Positions 39,092 through 42,486 of a stretch of DNA of 42,486 bases are shown here, piece by piece (the first letter of the stretch is position 1; the number at the start of each line of letters is the position of its first letter). The stretch is from Actinomycetota bacterium (GTDB lineage Bacteria; Margulisbacteria; Marinamargulisbacteria; GCA-2716485): NCBI GenBank assembly GCA_002716485.1, contig PBBE01000001.1, positions 1 through 42,486 of the forward strand, read 5' to 3'. The position numbers and the translations under genes are program-made. The notes below the pieces were generated by a model. The model made no database searches. It had not been told where the DNA came from and was given only the letters and a program-made list of their open reading frames with translations.

Positions 39092-40566
39092 CAACATCCA
39101 TCAAAACACACCTATTAAATACTCTTTATATCCTCATTGGGCTCACCTTACTGGTCATGCTAGTTCCAGCCAATACCTATCGCTGGGACCTTACAGAAAA
39201 CAATGCCTACGAACTTTCTGAATTTAGCCAGCACATTGCAACCAGTATCGACGATATGGTCCAAATCCATCTCTATTTTTCAAGTCGCTTCCCCAGCCAC
39301 CTACACCTGGTCAAAGACCATGTCTTAAGCGTCCTAGATACCTATCGTCAACTCAATCCTAACTATATCCAAATTAAAGAACTGGACCCGGACGAAAACC
39401 CAGCTCTTGCCCATACCGCTGCCACCATGGGCTTGCCCAAGTTCCAAGTCAAAGTCAACACCCCCGATCGATCAACCATGATGAGCGGCATGGCCGGTAT
39501 CATTATCTACTATCAAGACCAACAGCATATTATCCCGATGATCTTACACAGCGATAATTTGGAATTTAAACTATCTATCGGCATCCATCAACTCATCCAA
39601 AAAACCCCCACAAAAATTGGACTCATAAGTCCCTCCATCTCCCAAACCAAGCAGCACTATCAAGTCTTCTTAAAGCAACTTCAAGAACGCTACGACGTAC
39701 AATCATCCCTCGCCGATACGCCCATCGATCCGTCCCTTAAAAGCCTACTCATTCTGCACCCCAAGCAACTCTCTGAAAATCAGCTCAACAATATCGATCA
39801 GTACCTACACAACGGCGGTCAAGTCGTCCTGCTCAACGATAGTATCGAAATACATGGCAATCATGCCACGCCTATTAAAAGTGGCCTTGAGCCATTACTA
39901 AAAAATATTGGTATCCAAATCCAACCCGAGCTTATCATTGGTGATCTAGCAGGGCTAGCCCCCTTTTATAACCAAGTCGAACAATTAAACACCCCTAGCC
40001 CACTATGGCCCGTTATTAAACGAGGCTTCATGCGCACCGATCACCCCATCACCAACGAGATCCCCCAACTCACCCTCCCCTATGTCAGCCCCTACCAATA
40101 CACACCCCGTTACCCCCTACGACATACCATATTGGTCAATTCCAGCCCTCAATCTGCACTCTTAAGCGCCCCTTATAATCTTGACCCCCAACACACACAC
40201 CTCATTACCTCCCCCCAACAATACCCCTTAATAGGGCTATGGACAGGCCGATTCCCATCCCTATTTAACCCCGAACAACTCGCCACCAAAAAAGGAACCC
40301 TAAGCGTAATAGGTACCTCCCTTGTGGCCCAAGATATAAGTATCAAATTTCATCCCAACAACTTATCGTTTATGCTAAATTTAATGGACTATTTAAATCT
40401 AGGGAGCCAAGACATTTTACCTAAAGCCGTTACCCAACACCGCCCATTACCCCCCTTAAGTCCCCAAACAAAACGACAACTCCAATGGGGCATCACCTTC
40501 TTAAGCCCTGGTCTAATCCTTATCATCGGGCTACTGATCTATATTAAAAGGAAAAACCAAATATGA
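39088..40566 (+). CDS. GldG-like ABC-associated periplasmic protein
   Basis: RWDLTENNAYELSEFSQHIATSIDDMVQIHLYFSSRFP motif, terminal TM helix; ATGA overlap with the permease. ORF track start (39010) trimmed. Confidence 0.85.
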   Translation: MTTSIKTHLLNTLYILIGLTLLVMLVPANTYRWDLTENNAYELSEFSQHIATSIDDMVQIHLYFSSRFPSHLHLVKDHVLSVLDTYRQLNPNYIQIKELDPDENPALAHTAATMGLPKFQVKVNTPDRSTMMSGMAGIIIYYQDQQHIIPMILHSDNLEFKLSIGIHQLIQKTPTKIGLISPSISQTKQHYQVFLKQLQERYDVQSSLADTPIDPSLKSLLILHPKQLSENQLNNIDQYLHNGGQVVLLNDSIEIHGNHATPIKSGLEPLLKNIGIQIQPELIIGDLAGLAPFYNQVEQLNTPSPLWPVIKRGFMRTDHPITNEIPQLTLPYVSPYQYTPRYPLRHTILVNSSPQSALLSAPYNLDPQHTHLITSPQQYPLIGLWTGRFPSLFNPEQLATKKGTLSVIGTSLVAQDISIKFHPNNLSFMLNLMDYLNLGSQDILPKAVTQHRPLPPLSPQTKRQLQWGITFLSPGLILIIGLLIYIKRKNQI

Positions 40567-41462
40567 AATCATCCTCATGGCCCTTCTATTTTATGGTTCT
40601 TATGATCAGTCTGACCGGAATAAAATGGGCCTGGCAACAAGAGTGGCGCTCACATCACCCACTCCCCAAATTATCCATATCCCAAATGAACCGCATCCTA
40701 ATCCAATCTCAGCAAGATCAAATAGTAATTGAAAAGAAAGACCAATATAACTGGTCCATTGAACAGTTTCCGGTCAACCCCAGCAATATATCCCAACTAA
40801 TCCAACTCCTCAATAACGACAAGCTACTCTCCAAATTAAGCAAAAAAAGTAACCCCATAAGCCGACCTAAAGATCAGGCCACTCAACAACTCAGTATCTA
40901 TAACGATAAAGAAGAAGTATTAAGGCTCAGTATCTCTCAAGACGCCAGCCAACAAAACTATGTCCACTATCAAGATCAGCTCTATATCAGCAGCTACCCA
41001 CTACTTAAGTTCATCTCAGTCACCCCTGAGGACTGGTACCAACTCTACCCGTTTAATACCCCTGCAGAACAGATCCAGCGCGTCGAGATCCAACAAGGCA
41101 AGCAACAGATCCAATACCATCGAGATACACAAGGAAACTGGCAAACCCAAGCACAACTCTTACCCCCAAAAGCAAGGGAAATCATCCACCAATTTTTACA
41201 AATCACCCAACAATTTACGGCCTTAAACGGATCAATAAATCCACCCCCCACCCACGATGGCATCCAAATACGTCTATTAACTAAGCAACAGAGCACCATC
41301 ACCTATCACATCCCCAAAGATAGCAAGACTCAGCTATTTAAAGGCCAAGAGCCATCCATTGAGTATACAATGCCACCCCTCTTAATCAATAACCTTCGAG
41401 TCATGATCACCACCCTATTACGATTACCCACAAACCTCAAGCACCCTAGCTTAATGGACTAA
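40563..41462 (+). CDS. DUF4340-like protein
   Basis: N-terminal TM helix, repeated strand motifs (ISQMNRILIQSQQDQIVIEKKDQYNWSIE; VEIQQGKQQIQYHRDTQGNWQTQ); last gene of the Gld-like ABC operon. Confidence 0.75.
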   Translation: MKSSSWPFYFMVLMISLTGIKWAWQQEWRSHHPLPKLSISQMNRILIQSQQDQIVIEKKDQYNWSIEQFPVNPSNISQLIQLLNNDKLLSKLSKKSNPISRPKDQATQQLSIYNDKEEVLRLSISQDASQQNYVHYQDQLYISSYPLLKFISVTPEDWYQLYPFNTPAEQIQRVEIQQGKQQIQYHRDTQGNWQTQAQLLPPKAREIIHQFLQITQQFTALNGSINPPPTHDGIQIRLLTKQQSTITYHIPKDSKTQLFKGQEPSIEYTMPPLLINNLRVMITTLLRLPTNLKHPSLMD

Positions 41463-41536
41463 CCTAAACAATTGGATACATACAAATTACTAACGTAGTA
41501 AGTACAATGGATAAAATATATCCCCCCGATTAAACT

Positions 41537-42079
41537 TTAATCCAAAGCCTTCAATTCAGAGGCAGTTAAGATACTCGAGACCGCCCAACCGCGGTTCTGA
41601 ATGGCCTCATGAGCGCCTTCTTCTCGATTAACAACCCCAATAATCTTAAGGACCTCAACGCCATTGGCTTCTAAAACCTCTGCCGCCGCCATGGCCGCAC
41701 CGCCCGTAGTAAGTACATCTTCCACTAAGACCATTTTGTCGCCTTTTTTATAGCTGCCTTCAATTAAATTCTCGGTCCCATATCCTTTACTGGCCTTTCT
41801 GACAATCACAAAGGGCCGTTCGATCTGGACAGACAATACCGCTGCAATGGGTACTGCACCTAACTCTGGCGCCGCAATCCGATCAAATGCCAGATCAGGC
41901 AAATGATCCTGAATGGCTTTGGCCAAAGGGCCCATAATCTCTGGTCGGGTCGTAAACTTATATTTATCAATATAATAGCTTGTCTTCTTTCCGGCCCGGG
42001 TCGTAAAATCGCCAGTCAAAAAAGCCGCCGATTTAATATCTTGGGCCAAGCGATTTCGTTCTGTTATTGTCAAGGTCAT
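41537..42079 (-). CDS. pyrE: Orotate phosphoribosyltransferase
   Basis: AAPELGAVPIAAVLS, VLVEDVLTTGGAAMAAAEVLE PRPP-binding motif, SYYIDKYKFTTRPE. Confidence 0.94.
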   Translation of the reverse strand: MTLTITERNRLAQDIKSAAFLTGDFTTRAGKKTSYYIDKYKFTTRPEIMGPLAKAIQDHLPDLAFDRIAAPELGAVPIAAVLSVQIERPFVIVRKASKGYGTENLIEGSYKKGDKMVLVEDVLTTGGAAMAAAEVLEANGVEVLKIIGVVNREEGAHEAIQNRGWAVSSILTASELKALD

Positions 42080-42098
42080 CTTATTACTCCCTCCAGCT

Positions 42099-42486
42099 CT
42101 AATAGGCTTGAATCGGCTTCACTGATACCGAGTCTGATAAATACCGTTCAATAGCAGACACCGTCATCTCGGCAGCAGTAATGGTAGTCACAATAGGAAT
42201 ATGATAGGACAGTGCCGCCTGACGCAATTCAATTTCTTCCTCATGATAATCTGCCCCGCTTGCCGTTAAAAAGACCATGGCAATCTCATCATTAATAATA
42301 TGATCACGAACATTAGGCCGCCCCTCAGCGATCTTTTGAACACTCTGGCAAGAAATACCTTCTGATTCCAAAACCTTAGCAGTGCCTCTAGTTGCAGAAA
42401 TCGTAAATCCCAATGCCAACAAACGCTTGGCGATAGGGACCACTTTCTCTTTATCAGGTTGATTCACACTAATAAATACTTTCCCC
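42099..42486 (-). CDS. carB: Carbamoyl-phosphate synthase large subunit, C-terminal part (runs off the right edge)
   Basis: MGS-like domain: GKVFISVNQPDKEKVVPIAKRLLALGFTISATRGTAKVLESEGI...LRQAALSYHIPIVTTITAAEMTVSAIE; open at 42486. Confidence 0.88.
   Translation of the reverse strand, partial: GKVFISVNQPDKEKVVPIAKRLLALGFTISATRGTAKVLESEGISCQSVQKIAEGRPNVRDHIINDEIAMVFLTASGADYHEEEIELRQAALSYHIPIVTTITAAEMTVSAIERYLSDSVSVKPIQAY

Noticed and set aside
41487-41501. Short inverted repeat TTACTA-ACG-TAGTAA as a terminator
   Set aside because: Weak AT-rich stem with no T-run; not enough support.

Overview
This is a 42.5 kb AT-rich bacterial chromosomal window. The gene content looks gammaproteobacterial: a homodimeric-type AceE PDH operon, the long biosynthetic form of IlvA, and adjacent carB/pyrE. 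Most of it is housekeeping: an aceE-aceF-lpdA operon with a nearby lipoate ligase, an nrdB gene without adjacent nrdA, menaquinone genes (menC diverging from menB/menE), rpe, ilvA plus a D-cysteine desulfhydrase-like gene, fabH, a Gld-like ABC system with a DUF4340-type protein, and carB(partial)-pyrE. Accessory content worth a second look: a tandem pair of long uncharacterised paralogues (31.1-34.0 kb); an ankyrin protein beside a small SET-domain-like protein (27.5-29.4 kb); a YgjP-like metallopeptidase broken exactly at an A7 homopolymer; an ArsC-like protein translationally coupled between menB and menE; a gluzincin/propeller/barrel-like 854-aa protein; and a highly charged 69-aa protein with a perfect 11-bp inverted repeat upstream. 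I did not recognise a CRISPR array, tRNA, rRNA or transposase. No complete new 'system' can be proven from sequence alone. The best candidates are the paralogue pair and the menB-arsC-menE arrangement.
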